DNA from: Scatophagus argus
Taxonomy: Eukaryota; Chordata; Actinopteri; Scatophagidae
Length of the DNA: 64,000 nt
Direction: 5' to 3'
Assembly (NCBI RefSeq): GCF_020382885.2
Contig: NC_058502.1
Location: 9,805,501 to 9,869,500 of the forward strand
Shown here: positions 41,269 through 54,025 of the stretch, piece after piece
Position numbering within the stretch: the stretch's first letter is position 1
Layout: each line of letters begins with the position of its first letter
Translations under genes and position numbers: made by a program
The notes under the pieces: model-generated
Told to the model about the DNA's origin: nothing
Database searches by the model: none
Seen by the model: the letters and a program-made list of their open reading frames with translations, nothing else

Positions 41269-43245
41269 AATTTTTTGGAGAGCTCCAACAGGAAACACCG
41301 TCCCAGCCGAAAACAAGGTGCTTTAAAAACAAGATCCTGCTGTCTCCAAAAGCCTCTGTGCCCCGTTACCTGTGCAGTCAATCCCTTTCACAGGATTTTA
41401 TTGTTTCATCGCCCTTTTCCAAAGCCTTGTTTTTCACCAACCTTTTTGTTTGTCCTCGTCAACCTTTTAAATAACTGCTGATATTTTAGTTTGCTTTCTG
41501 GTGGTGAGGTATAGAGTATTGCTTTTTTGTGCCACTGAAAAGAGAATCCCCTCAGCCACTTCTTTAACATGTTCTCTTAGCTCTACCAAAGTAATATTGA
41601 CTGCCAAGAACACATTGTTGGAATGCACAAGTCAGTGGCAACTAGGAGATTCTTTTCTCGCACCCACATTGAAGTGCTACTTCCATATTTTACACCTAAA
41701 TGCACTCCTAACACACACACTTTGGGAAAAAATAAAAGATGCAGACACACACTTGCACTGAAACGTAAATCCCAGTGTTGATATGTCTTTGGAAGATATT
41801 CATTTACTTGATTGTTGCTAGTATGAGATGCTTGAACATTAGTGTGTAACCTTTATCACCAGTGTCACTGTTGTCATCGCCCCACATCAACTTGTCTGTG
41901 TCACCAACCTCGTGCCTGACTGATAAGGACAAGCGTCTGAGCTCACTGTATTTGAATGTAAAATCACACTCTTTTCTTAGTAACCACTAATGATTAATGT
42001 GAGATTTTTGTGAAAGCAGTGAGGTATTTTAGTGATTCTCAGACACAGCTTGTTAGGTGTATATAAGCTAAACCATCTCCAAGCTATATTACTGACAAGG
42101 GCACTTTATGGAGGTGAAGGAGAGCATTACGATGTATGCAAAGTCAGAACCTGACCCAGTTTGTATGTCAGTCTGCCAAAATAACTCACACTGGCAACCA
42201 CCTAGTAACGTCACATATGTCTGTGTGATTTTATTTTATTTTATTTTTTTCGTTCACAAATAATGCCTCACAATAGTGCAGCGAGATGACGATAGTCTTG
42301 CTGCCTATCTTTCAAGTGCTTTAGTTACTCAGGTCAGTTTTAGATATCGTAGTAGACAGCATTCCACTCTCACAGAACTACTTCTTTGGAGGTTTCTGTT
42401 GCTGACTTTGGGGAGGGGAGGGATGTTGCAAGGAGAAAAAGACAAGAATTGTTTCTCCCAAAGAGATGTGTTTGATTATGGATTCTACAGTATGTGAAGC
42501 TGCCTACTGATGCAGCTTTGTTCAGAAGCAATTATGTTTGAGGTACTTGATGTCATCTGTCCACTCAAGTTACTGATGTCACTAACTTTGAAGGGGTTTA
42601 ACACAGTGCCTGATGGAGCTACTGTTTGAGTAGCTTTCCATTACACCCCAAAGTTTTGCAACTATATCTAAACGAAGTTGGTGCTACTCCTTGAAACAGC
42701 TTTTGATATTTAGAAGACGACTTTGGAAATGAATGTTAAATGCTACTCTGATTGAGGCTGCTGCTGGCCTTGTTATCTGTCTTATTATAGCATGTTGATG
42801 TGACTTATACATAGGTTGTTGTTCCACTGACTTCAGTGATAGGGGGGACAACTGAAACATATGTCCCATTATGTTGCACCCATGTTGTTGTTGTAATACA
42901 CAGTTTGTGTGCACTCAAAGAGAAGAAAACTAAAACTGCATTTCTACCAAAATATTTTATAGCCTTTATTAAGAGTTAAATCAGGTGTTTGTTTTAATGT
43001 ATCGGAGAAGCATTTTATAGATTTCTAATAGTTCCAGATTTTACAGTTCACATTTTCACAGTTTCAATCTTCTTATTGCCACCAACTTATCTTTACTTTT
43101 TTGAGATCACATTTAAGGCCTGTTTTCCTTTTAATCAAAATTGTAGTATTTTGATCATTATTTGGGTGAAATGCAATATTTATGTACAGATCCAATTTGT
43201 GCATCATGATGTACACAAATAAAAACTTTTATTATCTCTTCAGCA
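41269..43245 (+). other. gtpbp2 3' UTR
   Basis: About 1.95 kb of AT-rich non-coding sequence from the stop codon to the first well-placed AATAAA (43218-43223), which is followed by a T-rich element. An earlier AATAAA near 41730 could give a shorter transcript. The extent is inferred, not observed. Confidence 0.5.
43218..43223 (+). terminator. Probable gtpbp2 polyadenylation signal
   Basis: AATAAA followed within 30 bases by a T-rich stretch, about 650 bp before the stop codon of the convergent polh gene. Confidence 0.55.
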
Positions 43246-43874
43246 GCTGTTTTGTCATCTTTTAAATGAAACAGAAAATTGCCTCCTGTTGTCAGCTTGT
43301 GTTTTGCCTGTTGGATCATATGTCATAGAGCCATGAGTCAGAGAATTGAGTTTTGAAAGGTTTGGTTTCATTTTCCTGGGAGTGCTCTTCTTAATCTGAT
43401 TCCCCAGCTGATGTAAGACAGTGCAAGAGAAATTTCCTCATTCAACAATGCTCTACAGAACAACAGGTTCAACACTGTAGAACTATGTCAACAAACTGGG
43501 ATGACTCAGCTCATGGTGCAATTTCTTTGATCTTTATGGTAATCACAATTTCAAATACTGTGTGCATACTCTCTTCTCTGATAAAAGACTTGCATTTCCT
43601 GTTCACAAGAAAACTTAGACCCCCAAGTATGGATTCCTGCTTTATATTCAGCTGATTAGTGCCATCTGCTGGCATGTCAGTATACTGCAACATAATGTAC
43701 ACTGGTACAAAATGTAAACCATATCTTTAATATACACTGGCTTTAAAATATTGAAGTATTGCATTTGTCTTTTTAATAAAAAGCAAAATACATTAAAATT
43801 TCTGAAATCCGAACATATAAAGCACAACACCACTGACTGATTTGGACATCATGATACAGTTGTGCACCACATCT
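43246..43874. other. Tail-to-tail spacer between gtpbp2 and polh
   Basis: No gene recognised. Going left from the polh stop codon, the minus strand offers ATTAAA hexamers (plus-strand TTTAAT at 43772 and 43726), which could end polh transcripts. The next minus-strand AATAAA I noticed is near 42965, inside the gtpbp2 3' UTR, so the two transcripts could overlap. Confidence 0.45.
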
Positions 43875-46800
43875 TCAGTTCCTCTTGAAAAAAGAATCCA
43901 GAGTACCCGTGCTTCCACCTTGGGAGCGATGTCTTTTTGGTTGGGGTCCTGACTGGCCTCTGGTTTTTGTCTTGCCCCTGGAGGACTGGGTGACGCCTGC
44001 AGCTGCTACTCCAAGAGATGACAGCGAAGAAGAGACAGAGGAAGAGGAGGGGGAGGAGGTGTTTGCTGAACCTGTGGATGAAGAGATTGAATTCTGGAGG
44101 TCCAGGGCAAAGTGGTAGTCACTGTGTTCAGGCATTTCCCAAACCAACACATCCTGGCCACAGCGTTCACAGTTTAACAGGTCTTCTCTGGCAACGCTGG
44201 GAAGATGGTGACCTACCGCTGGATCGATGTCCAGTTCATCCCTCAACTCTTCACGTGGCGACTGATGAGATGTAAACTCTGAGCTACGTTCTGCTTGCAG
44301 GTCAGGCACAGCAGCCACAGTGTCTTCAGAGTCTTCTTTATTGGCAGGTCCAGGCCTCTGTCCCCTATCAGGCTTGTTCAGTGCTGAGGTCTCTAAGCTT
44401 CTTTCAAAAGTCTTCTTGTGGAAGAAAGAGGAAATGCCTGAATGAGGGCTCAAGGAACTATTTTCAGAGTGAGAAACTGGTACCTCGCAACTGTTATCTG
44501 TCTCTAACTGAGCATCAGCAGCAGAGATTGTGTGAGACGATGAAGATGGGAGGATTCCTGTGGAGCCTATGTTGTCATCTTCCTCATCTTTTGTCACCTT
44601 CTGTCTTTGTTTTTCAGCTGCCTTTTGAAAAAAGGACTGGATGGTGCCGGGCTGTTTGCAGGTGGAGTTTTTCAATTCAGAAGGTGCCTTGGTGCAAGAC
44701 TGAGAGGTGGCGACACTCTGGGTTGAAGTGACATCACTGGAAAGAAAGCCAGCAATCCTCCCCGCTGATGGAGCATCACTGAATTTGCTAGCTGAGAGGT
44801 GCAGCAGGGTGAGGGGTGGAGTCCTACGGACACAAAGTAAGAAAATCATCACACAGAATTCCTCTGACCAATGACTTTATTTCAAAGTATAATTTTATTA
44901 TAAATACCACGTTGTCTGTTGGGTTCCTGCCGTATTGAGACTCTTGATGATAGCAAAGCTGTCACTGGATAGTTTGGATGCTTCATAGCGCACCAGAGCA
45001 CAACAGCGTGAGAAGCTATTTGGCCTTTTGTCCCCGAGCTGACGTACACCAACTGTCAACAACTTGGCCACTCGTCCATTCTGTCAGGTGGAGAGAAATA
45101 ACCAGCACTGATGTGAAACCCAGTTATATTTATATAACCACAGTGAAACCCAGTCAAGGAAATAGGTAGTTCTGCTGAAATAAGGGAAAATAAAAATATC
45201 TCACCGCTTCTCTGTCCTTGGTCAGCCTTTCCTCCAGCTCAAGGGCCAGCTGATGAAGCCAATACTGTACCTACACAGGGGTTATTAATAATTAACGTAA
45301 ATCATAAAAAAACAGAAGTGATGAGTATTTGCAAATTTGCAAATTACTTTCGGTCTCAGTCAATCAAGACTAAAAATAAAAGACAGACTTGGCGGTAACT
45401 TTCCACTTCCTGGTGTAACACAGTTTAAACAGACACTGATGGGCTCTACCTGCTCTTTAGTAGCCAGCGATGTCTTCCCGGGGAAGTTTTTACTGCAGCC
45501 GATGGACTTGGGAAGCTGTCTGGGTTTCACTGCTTCAAACTCAATCCCCCGGCACAAGTCATACAGCCACTGGCTGCGAAGCAGAAAGATTTGCTCCTCA
45601 ATGCAGTTGGTAATCAAGCATAAATGAAATTTGCAACGTTCACATTCATTTATTTCTTTGTGCACTTTTAATCGAACAGGTCTGTCTGATCTCAGAGAGA
45701 CTACCTGTTTAAATAAAGGATTAAATAAAAAACAATTCATGGTGTCTGATGTAATAAATGCAAAAACTAAACAAGACTTTTGATCTTTAGTCATCTTGTG
45801 ACGCTAGACCTTTAATGGAATATCTGGCTTTTCTTACCCCGTCTTTTCTCCAAAGTGCTGTTCCAGATGGGCCCGAGAGAAGCGAGTCACATCTCCCATG
45901 TTCTCTATTCCCAGAGTTTCTGCAATGGATGCACCCAGCTTACCCCCCAGGTTACGGCTACATGGAGTAAGCAAATCAAGAGTGCAGCATATTGTTAGTC
46001 AGCTGCTACATTCACACCTCTATGTCAGAATATGACTGTAATTTATGATGAGTGTAGTCTTCGTGTTGTAGCACTTTGGACTCACATCTTGCCGATGGGT
46101 AGAGATGTGAAGAGTTCTGTCACAGAGTCCAACGGCATAATGGTTTGTCGATTAGGTTTGTTCAGACCACATGCTAGTTTGGCTAATACCTGGAAAATGT
46201 AAGCAGTAAACTATGACCACAGCAAAGACTGCTTTTTAAAGTAGTGCAACAGCTTTCCATTTAGAACAATAGAACTTGAGAGGTTTCCTTACCTTATTGT
46301 GTGATATCCCTGCTGAACAGCGGTAACCTGTGTGTTTTTCCACAGCTGCCCTCATTTCCTCTACGATGACTGCCCCCACAGTGAGCTGCAAGTCTGCAGA
46401 GTTCTGCGCCCCTGATGGGAGGACAGGTAAGGAGGCCAGCCACTGCTGGACACCTCTGGACCTTTGCTCCTCTGGGAACAAACATAACACTATTAGAGGG
46501 ACATACTCTATCACGGTTTTTGCAGTTTTGCTAAGTGTCACTTTTCAACAACAGCTTTCTGTGCCTAGTGCTGAAACATTTAGCTGAGTACGCATAAGTT
46601 TGGTTATAGATTACCTTTGTCCATGGCAACATCCTCTGCAGGTGCTTCCTGTTCAGGTGAATTTTTTGGGTATCCCTGGATGTAGGTTGTCTTCAGCATT
46701 TGAGGCTCAATTTGTCCTTTGTCGTTCATGTTTTTCAGCCGTTGCTGGACAGCTGCAGTCAGATCCATGTAGGCCTCATCAATGCTGGCTCTCTCAATCA

Positions 46801-48310
46801 CAGCAAAGCGAGACATTACCTCAATCACCTCCACACTCGCCTCCCTGTAACTACACAAACGTGAGTGGCTTAGCTTGTTTAGTTTATAGCTGCTCACAGA
46901 AGGCGAAGTATTTAAATCTCATCAGTTGCCAGGTAAAAAAACCCCAAAAAAACAGCTTATGGCACAATTCCAGGAACTGTGAACAGCTGCAGAGTTTACA
47001 TAGTGTCACCAGCACTTACTGTGTCAGGTCTGCCTTGCCATGAGACTCACGCACTCTTGCCACCTGGAGATCTGGACACAGTTTCTTTGCATCTTCCACC
47101 CACATGTTCCTTGTGACACCATGGGCCCGAGCCTCATAGCTCACAGCTATGATACTAACAGAAGATGACATTTAGTTGAGAATCACATTTTTAAGTCATG
47201 TTCAGACCACGAGACAACCCCGATTCCATAAAGGTTGGGACACTCTGTATAGCATGAATAAAACAAGATGTGACAAAGTGATTTTCCTTTTTGACATATG
47301 CACAACTGAAAATGGTGCAAAACAATATATTAAATGTTTGACCTCATCAGTTTCATTTATTTTTGGGGATATCCTTAAAAGGCTCAGTGGGTCACAGGAT
47401 GGGGCTAGGTTCACCACTTTGCAAAACACATGAATATGAATGATATGAATGAATATTATACATGACTGTATAAAGTATATTACCAAAAGGGCTCAGGAAA
47501 GCTTCATTAAACTGCTGTCACCAAACAAGTCATGATTACATTCTGTTTTTACATTTTACACAGTATCCCAACTCTTTTGGAATCAAGAGTGTAGTACGGT
47601 CCAAGGGAGATGAAGGCGGGTGAGTTTCCAACACAGAGACAGCAATTTAAATGGTCCACACAACTAAGTCAACGCCAGCTGAGTGTGGTGCCCCTCGTGT
47701 AAATGCAAAGTGTGCGGTTGGAAAGAAAAAAATGTTCACAGGCACTGTCAAGGCTCATGCTGTCAGGTCACAGCATCGACCCAAAAGGAGGCAAAGTCAC
47801 CTACCAAAAGTCTGAGGTCATCCAAAGCTTATAAAACTCATCGACATTCTCCTACAACCTTTTAATACAATCAGGTTGCTTTGGTAATATGATGAAGACA
47901 GTAAGGCCTCAGTGAACTGGAGATTTGTGTTGTCGTTTGACTCAGCAGCACTGCTGCCTCAAAAAGCATAAAAAAGGCTAACTGGACAACAGCACTGAGG
48001 AGGTCTAAACACAGAGATAGCTTTTGCATCATTCAGTGATATTAGGGAATGAGAAATTTTACTAAATGCTGTTATGCAGAAGGCAAAACACTCCAGTTTT
48101 GAGAGACAGTCTCCTCGCAAGCAGCCTCAGTTGCACTGATCATGAAAACAAAGTCTCTGTGTCAGAAACTCACCTGCCTCCTTTCCACGTCTTGTACTGG
48201 GCAACCACACAGGGAGTGTTCCTCAGAGCTGGATTGAGCCGCTGTTCCACCTGTACGTAAAAGCAATCCATGTCTACTAACGCCACCACCCTCTCTTTTC
48301 CGTACTCCAT
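43875..48310 (-). CDS. polh: DNA polymerase eta (Y-family translesion polymerase), complete
   Basis: Pol eta copies past UV-induced cyclobutane dimers in the nucleus; loss in human causes xeroderma pigmentosum variant. Ten coding exons on the minus strand: 48310-48174, 47154-47020, 46850-46615, 46471-46293, 46189-46086, 45957-45838, 45573-45450, 45270-45205, 45080-44911, 44823-43875. They join into 739 aa (human 713). Catalytic motifs are LVDMDCFYVQVEQR (Asp13) and RASIDEAYMDL (Asp115/Glu116). The little finger is IGCSKNFPGKT and onward. The last exon holds a PIP-like SFFQKAA, a SSFFHKK motif that may bind REV1, a UBZ finger (Cys642, Cys645, His657, His661) and a terminal PIP box TLDSFFKRN. 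Residue 18 is Tyr where human has Phe. The donor of exon 9 (GTGGTA) is weak. Confidence 0.95.
47222..47584. mobile_element. Non-autonomous DNA transposon (MITE-like) with terminal inverted repeats
   Basis: The left end reads GATTCCATAAAGGTTGGGAC and the reverse complement of the right end reads GATTCCAAAAGAGTTGGGAT. The match continues imperfectly for about 40 bases through ACTNTGTA..AAAAC. The length is 363 bp and there is no coding capacity. It lies in intron 1 of polh. It resembles a frequent fish repeat, but I cannot assign the superfamily or find a clear target-site duplication. Confidence 0.7.
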
Positions 48311-48560
48311 CACTGAAGAGGAGAGTCGGCGAGTGAGGGTGAAATAAGCTTGGTGGAGCTGTTAATGAACAGGGCCCGTCAGCTCCGGCTCTTCACTGAA
48401 ATCAAAGAAGGCGCCGAAATTCGCTTCTCTTCCTGACTGTCGTTTTGTAATTTGCGGAACCTACCGAAGTTACGTAAATACGTCATCAAAAGGCGACGAA
48501 GACAACTAAACGAAAACCACAGAAATCTCTTTGACGAAAGCAAAGAAGGGCTGTGACGAA
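48311..48560 (-). promoter_or_regulatory. Probable polh promoter region
   Basis: CpG-rich for this window and directly upstream of the polh start codon. It contains ACGTCA-type CRE half-sites (TACGTCATC at about 48479-48487) and several CGAAG/CGACG elements. No TATA box identified. Confidence 0.4.
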
Positions 48561-49582
48561 ATAAAATTCATAGACCTAATAAAGAGCGGACGCCGCATCG
48601 ACCATAGACAAAAAAATAAAAAATATATGTCTATGGGCTGATCCAAGAGCGGATTGGTTTAGAAGTCGACTCGAACAGTATGACGTATTATACATGCTTT
48701 CCTTTTTTTGTTGAATAGGAGGGATTTTAACTCCATTAAATGATATCGAAGGTTTATTTTGTGAACATAATACATGTTGGGTGGCTGACGGTAAGATTTA
48801 TTATACACGCCTGTGCGTACAACTGTGATATATTGTATATAGATTAAAATATGAATGTATTTATTCTCTCTACTACTGCTGACTATATAACATTGGACTA
48901 GTTTAACGTTGAAGTGTTTACAAACAGATAAACTTGTGGCACTTGGGGTGTGAGGATGTGAGAAATTGCAAGACAACTGTTTTCATTATTGATTATCTGT
49001 CACATATTTAGAGTTTGTGTAATTTGGGAATAAGGTCTGCTCAGCTGGTTTATATACAGGTGCAATATAATATGATTCAGATTTACATATATTCATGTAA
49101 AATGGAGGTTAAACCATAAACTTTAATGTCACAGATGGCTCACATAATATTTTAGTAGGCTAGGAGTTGCAGACAATCAAATCAAAAGTACAGTGTTAAA
49201 AAATAACTTTTTGAATTACCCACTGTAATGTAGAAAGAGCTCATTCACTGTCCACATTCATGCATAATGCAGTCAGGAATGACATGACTTTTTCACTCAA
49301 TACTTGCAATTAAGAATACAATTCTTCAAAAGAAAGCTATGCATAAATGATAATCAGTTTTCTAATTAACAGAATATTGCTGGTACTGATGTAGTGACAA
49401 TGAGCCACCAATATTATTCATTAATAATGTCTTTTCATAAAATTCAGAATAAAGTCACAATATTCACTTGTAACAGATTTGTTATGTTGCTGTGTAACTG
49501 ACTTATCTGTAACTGATAGAGAAAAACACAATGCATCTGAAGGCACCACTATGAAATAACACTGTTTTTTTTTTTTTGTCAG
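48561..49582. other. Intergenic sequence between polh and the Ig receptor cluster
   Basis: AT-rich, with no supported exon. The open frame at 48659-48976 has no recognisable features. The sequence ends in a poly-T tract that serves as the polypyrimidine tract of the decayed Ig exon starting at 49583. Confidence 0.55.
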
Positions 49583-50280
49583 GAAGTAAAAATGATTACA
49601 GTGAGTGAAGTTTCAGTCAAGCCTTAGATTCTGTCTCTATCTCATGTCTCTGTGAGCTCCCCTATAGAAACCATGTAATATAAAAAGGAAACAAAGGAAA
49701 AACCTTTTGGCCCTTCGGTCCATATGTAGTCAAAGCAAACCAGCTACAGATGACACAGACAAAAGAATTTCACTGTGACTGATAATCTGATGGATGACGT
49801 GGACATTCAATACTGGTGTGCTGTGGGGATTGAAAATAAGGTGGATGTCAGCCGTCAGTCACAACCGTTAAAGGTTTTTAAAGACATCAAAATTCTTTTT
49901 GAGAAGTTGTAAGTTGTATTTTTACCTACATTTCCCAGATAATAAAATTAGAGTGTGCTATTTTGTATTGTGCTTTTTTTAAGATGTGCCAAGTCTGTTC
50001 ATAGACCGACAGGAAATTTCATCATTTGAAGGAGGAAGTATGACTGTTAGCGGTGACCACTGATGTAAGTGTCCCAAAATAAATACATTTTTTGAATGAA
50101 TGAAATAAATACATTTTTTGAATGAATGAATTTTTTATTTTTCATGAAATGTTCCTTTGATCTGCATTTATCTCCTAGTTCCACTAAGGTGACGATTCTT
50201 ATCACCACCCTTCCCATGCAGCTGTTGTTTGATCTTGCTGCCTTTTTTGGATGGAGAATGTTGAGTCGTAGTAAGTCTTG
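49583..50280 (+). pseudogene. Decayed CD300/pIgR-like Ig receptor unit
   Basis: After a poly-T tract and CAG acceptor, 49583-49880 translates as ITVSEVSVK, a stop, then scattered remnants and FTVTDNLMDDVDIQYWCAV. This is the domain 1 exon of the neighbouring genes with in-frame stops and lost bases; the first conserved cysteine block is ruined. At 49983-50065 a domain 2 start survives (PSLFIDRQEISSFEGG) and soon meets a stop. Near 50212-50280 is a faint hydrophobic stretch that may be the old transmembrane exon. No leader exon was found. Orientation matches genes A to C, so this is a dead member of the tandem array. Confidence 0.8.
50077..50128. repeat. 26-bp direct tandem duplication
   Basis: A 26-bp unit beginning AAATAAATACATTTTTTGAA occurs twice without a gap at 50077-50102 and 50103-50128, inside the decayed Ig unit. 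Confidence 0.9.
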
Positions 50281-51180
50281 TAAACTCTGCTAAAACAAAG
50301 TCAGGAATAAGCTATCTGCTATATTAAAATATCTATATAATATGTGTTTCAGGTAAGAAAAGTACTTAGGGGTCTGACATTGCTGTGGTAAGACAGAGCC
50401 ATGTATCCCCTATTATTAATAAATAAATAATATGGCTATCACTGGCATATTCCATCTATGATTTGTAAATGACAGAGCATTTGAAGCCATTTTTAAGTTA
50501 TTCAGATCTACACTTTAATGGTAGGATGTTTTTGTACTTCATTTTGGATGAATAAATCAATTCTGCGGTCTGTTTTAAAGACATGCAATTTAGAGAATCT
50601 GGGTTACTGGTGTTATTTTGTTCAAAACTTCAAGCAAGAGTGGGAAAGTGGTGTTATTCTGAGCAAGACCAACAGTTGAAATATGGTCCAAAAGCAGCCA
50701 AATGGCTTTTTAATTAAAATGGTTTAACTCATTCCATTGATTGTTTCTGCAGCTTCTCCAATCCTGAGCCACTGAATACTATGGGGGAGCACCTTAATTT
50801 AATTAATGAGGTTACTACATGCGATTATCTATTTTTAATTAATAGTCTCCGGTGTATGTAGTGTTTGATCTAATAGGGCAACCATGGGCTTAGCTTATAA
50901 TGTGGTATGATACTGGGCACAATTAAGTAAACAGTGAGACAAATGTGTGTTTTAACGTTCACAGCACACTTCTCAAGTGTTCACAAATTTGAAAGCACAC
51001 ATCATCATGACTGTTATTTTTGCTTAAAGTATTTGTTTGATTTTTGATTTGTAAGGCACTGTAACTTTAAAGGTGCAATAAGCAATTCTGTAGAAAGGAA
51101 GTGAATTCTTCAGTCATCTTTCCCCAGACTCATTTACTGCACCTTTACTGAAACTGTCCTAAAAAGAGCAGGAAGAGAAA
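50281..51180. other. Spacer upstream of Ig gene A
   Basis: About 0.9 kb of AT-rich sequence with no supported exon, RNA gene or named repeat. Confidence 0.5.
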
Positions 51181-51282
51181 TTTTAACAGTTGGTATTGCA
51201 GGTTTAAGAAATCAGGAAGTAGAAATTGCCTCAGTGTATTTGTGTTGCATGATGCTTTATATGACCCTATTCTGTCTGCGAC
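51155..51282 (+). promoter_or_regulatory. Proximal promoter of Ig gene A
   Basis: A block GAGAAATTTTAACAGTTG, then AGGAAGTAG at 51214, about 65 bases before the start codon. Gene C has the same order (GAGAAATTTTAACTGTTG, then AGGAAGTG), so the block is a conserved cluster feature. AGGAAGT is an Ets/PU.1-type core, which would suit myeloid expression. No good TATA box. Confidence 0.5.
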
Positions 51283-54025
51283 ATGGCTGCTTATCTCAAA
51301 ATCCTCCTCATCCTCACCGGGCTAACAGGTCAGTCTAACGGGTCACTTTATATTTGCAGATGTTTAGTCTTGTGTTTGAGCTGGTTGTGGCGGATGTACA
51401 AGGTATGAATTACTAGGTACACAATTCTGTAATTCTTTAAATGTCAGTCAGATCAGTGGGATGAGTAACACCGGTTTTTATATTATATTATACTCCTTTT
51501 GGAGACAATTAAGTATGAGCTAAACAGTAACTAATAATTTTCATTGGGCAGGTAAAACAAAAGAAAATATTTTTATTTATATACTCAGTAAAATGTTGTA
51601 TTTGTTCTTGTTACAGGTATTCGCAGTATAACTACAGTCAGTGAAGTGTCAGTGAAGGCTGGATATTCAGTCTCTATCCCATGTCTCTACGACTCACAAT
51701 ACAGAGACAACGTGAAATACTTGTGTAAAGGATATTACTTTAACTCCTGCTCATATGCGATTAGAACAAATCAACCAAATTCAAGAAAGTTTTCAATCTC
51801 TGATGACAAAACCCAAAGAATTTTCACTGTGACTATAAAAGATCTGACATATCAGGACAGTGATTACTGGTGTGCTGTGGAGATTAACGATGGGAAAGAT
51901 GTCAGAAAATATTTTCACCTGTCAGTCACCAGAGGTAAGAGCCTTTTAGGCATCTTTATTTAAATTCCTTCGTGAAGGTTTAACAATGTGGAAGAAAAAC
52001 ACTATTGCTATGGAGACAAGTGTAAAATACTACCTGAAAATTTCTATTGAAATTGTTTTCCGTTAAGGTTTCCCCAGTCTTCCTGTGGCTCAGCAGGAGA
52101 TTACAGGATTTAATGGAGAAAACATAAACTTCAATTGTTACCATCACAACCCTGGAGAAATGAAGTGGTGCAGGCTGGGCAGCTCCTGTGTGACGGGGTC
52201 GTCTGGATCAATAGATGGAACAACAGTAACCATCAATGCAAGCATCTCAAATGTTTTCACTGTGACTATGAGTGGACTGAGGACACAGAGCAGTGGCTGG
52301 TATATGTGTGTCAAAGGAGACTTACAGATGCCAGTGCATTTAACTGTTAGTGAGAGACCTACAACTAGTAAGTACTATATTTATAAATACTTGTCAAGTA
52401 CAGCCCTTTGGTAGATTGTTAGATACAATATAGAAGGGATATTAGGAATAAATATTGTCATTTTACGTTAATCATTGTCTTGTTTTGGATTCCAGCCACT
52501 TCTGAACCTGTGAGTCTCACCACTGCTTCTGAGCCTGGGAATCTCAACACTTCTTTTACAGAAAAAGCACCTAACGTAGCTCATGGTGAACAGCACAGGT
52601 CAGATGCCATTGCATGCAGTCTTTTTTAAAACTCTGGACAGTTTAAAGTTTTGCCTATACATATCTGAAAAGACTGATTGGTGATAAAGTACGATAAGAT
52701 GTAGAGATGTAATTTGTAACATACTGTAGGTCCTGAGTAGAATTTGCCTTACAGAAGTATTCTGTACATCTTAATTGCCTTGCAAGTATTTTATTTTATT
52801 TATGTATTTACGCTGCAGAGTTTCAGTTGACCTAAAGAGCTTCATGATCCCTTTGTGCTTGTTGATCCTCATTGTAATGGTAACCTTGTTCATCTGGTTT
52901 CGATTGAAAAAGCGCAGTAAGTCTTGATGAATCCAGTTCATGCCAAATATATTTGTGATTTTTTAATATTTATTTGTAATAGAAATTGTTATGTATTTAG
53001 AGTAATAGGAGTTCTTACTCTTCCACTTTTAGAGCAGATCAAAGATGTGTCAACACCAGCCAAGACAGAAGTAAGATGCAGTAATTTTTTCACATATAAG
53101 GTTATGAGGATGTGAGAGTGTTAACTTGTTTACTGGTCCTTTACACTGCAGTGTAGAGGTGGAAACTGAAGTGTTATCAGAGAACATATTTGGACTTTAC
53201 AGAAATTATCCAGAACTACACATACTACTTCAGATGGAAATCTAATAAGTGAGATTAAATAGAGATTACATAACCATTATCAGGCACTGTATGTGATCAC
53301 AAAATGTTACAATTAGGACGAATCCTGTTAACATGATTTTTATTGAAAAGCTATTTGTAAATATGCCTCATTTGAATGAACAAGTGTGGTTGTGCCATAA
53401 ATTAGAATTGTTGTATTTCTGTTGGTATTGTAAACTGAGTGTTGTTGAAAATGGATGAAAGTAAAACTGGGTGAGAAAAGGAATGACCACATTTTCAGTG
53501 ATCTGACATTTGATTCCCTCAACACAGGCTGATGAGCAAGCAATGTACAGCACTGTTGACATAAGAAAAAAATCATCGGGGCAGGTAATCCAAAACTGGA
53601 GAGATTAAGAAAAAAATATAAATGCGCAAAATGTTTTTTTGTCATTGAATGTCAGGCCAGGTAACCTAAAAAAAACAAAATTTATATGGCACAATACAAA
53701 TATAGATAGCTAGATACAAAGTGATTGTCTCATTCATAACTGTCTCTCATTCCTCATACAGCCGTCATATACTGAAAGTGATGTGGACATTATTTATAGT
53801 TCTGTGGTAACCACAAGGCAAAAACGTGCTCGGAGGGTAAGAGAACCGAATCTCGCTCTGACCGTTGTTGCACAACATGTCACCTTTTCATTTCTCACTC
53901 TTTTTTTCCCCAGACAGGCACATTTTATTTCTGTTCTTCCTTCCAAGTTGTAATTTGTTCCGTCTTTTTTCCCTCAACAGGTGGAAGCAAATGATGAGAA
54001 TGTCACATACAGCACACTGGCTTAG
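51283..54025 (+). CDS. CD300/pIgR-like receptor A: two V-type Ig domains, TM, ITIM tail
   Basis: Predicted type I membrane receptor, 359 aa, from nine exons: 51283-51328, 51617-51934, 52068-52367, 52496-52598, 52819-52916, 53033-53070, 53528-53584, 53762-53836, 53981-54025. A leader (1 to about 16) is followed by Ig domain 1 with Cys38-Cys101 and an extra pair Cys52/Cys60 (YLCKGYYFNSC). Ig domain 2 has Cys145-Cys202 and an extra pair Cys156/Cys162 (KWCRLGSSC). The extra disulfide marks the CD300/pIgR family. A Ser/Thr-rich stalk has its own exon (exon 4), then TM about 264-283 and a tail with IIYSSV (Tyr332) and VTYSTL (Tyr355), both ITIM-like, plus AMYSTV (Tyr308), a weaker match. Ligand unknown; family members bind lipids or Ig. 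Teleost names include PIGRL and CMRF35-like; the exact orthologue is not resolvable. Confidence 0.88.

Noticed and set aside
50077-50128. Direct repeats considered as a CRISPR-like array
   Set aside because: Only two abutting copies with no spacers, in a vertebrate nuclear sequence; a simple tandem duplication.
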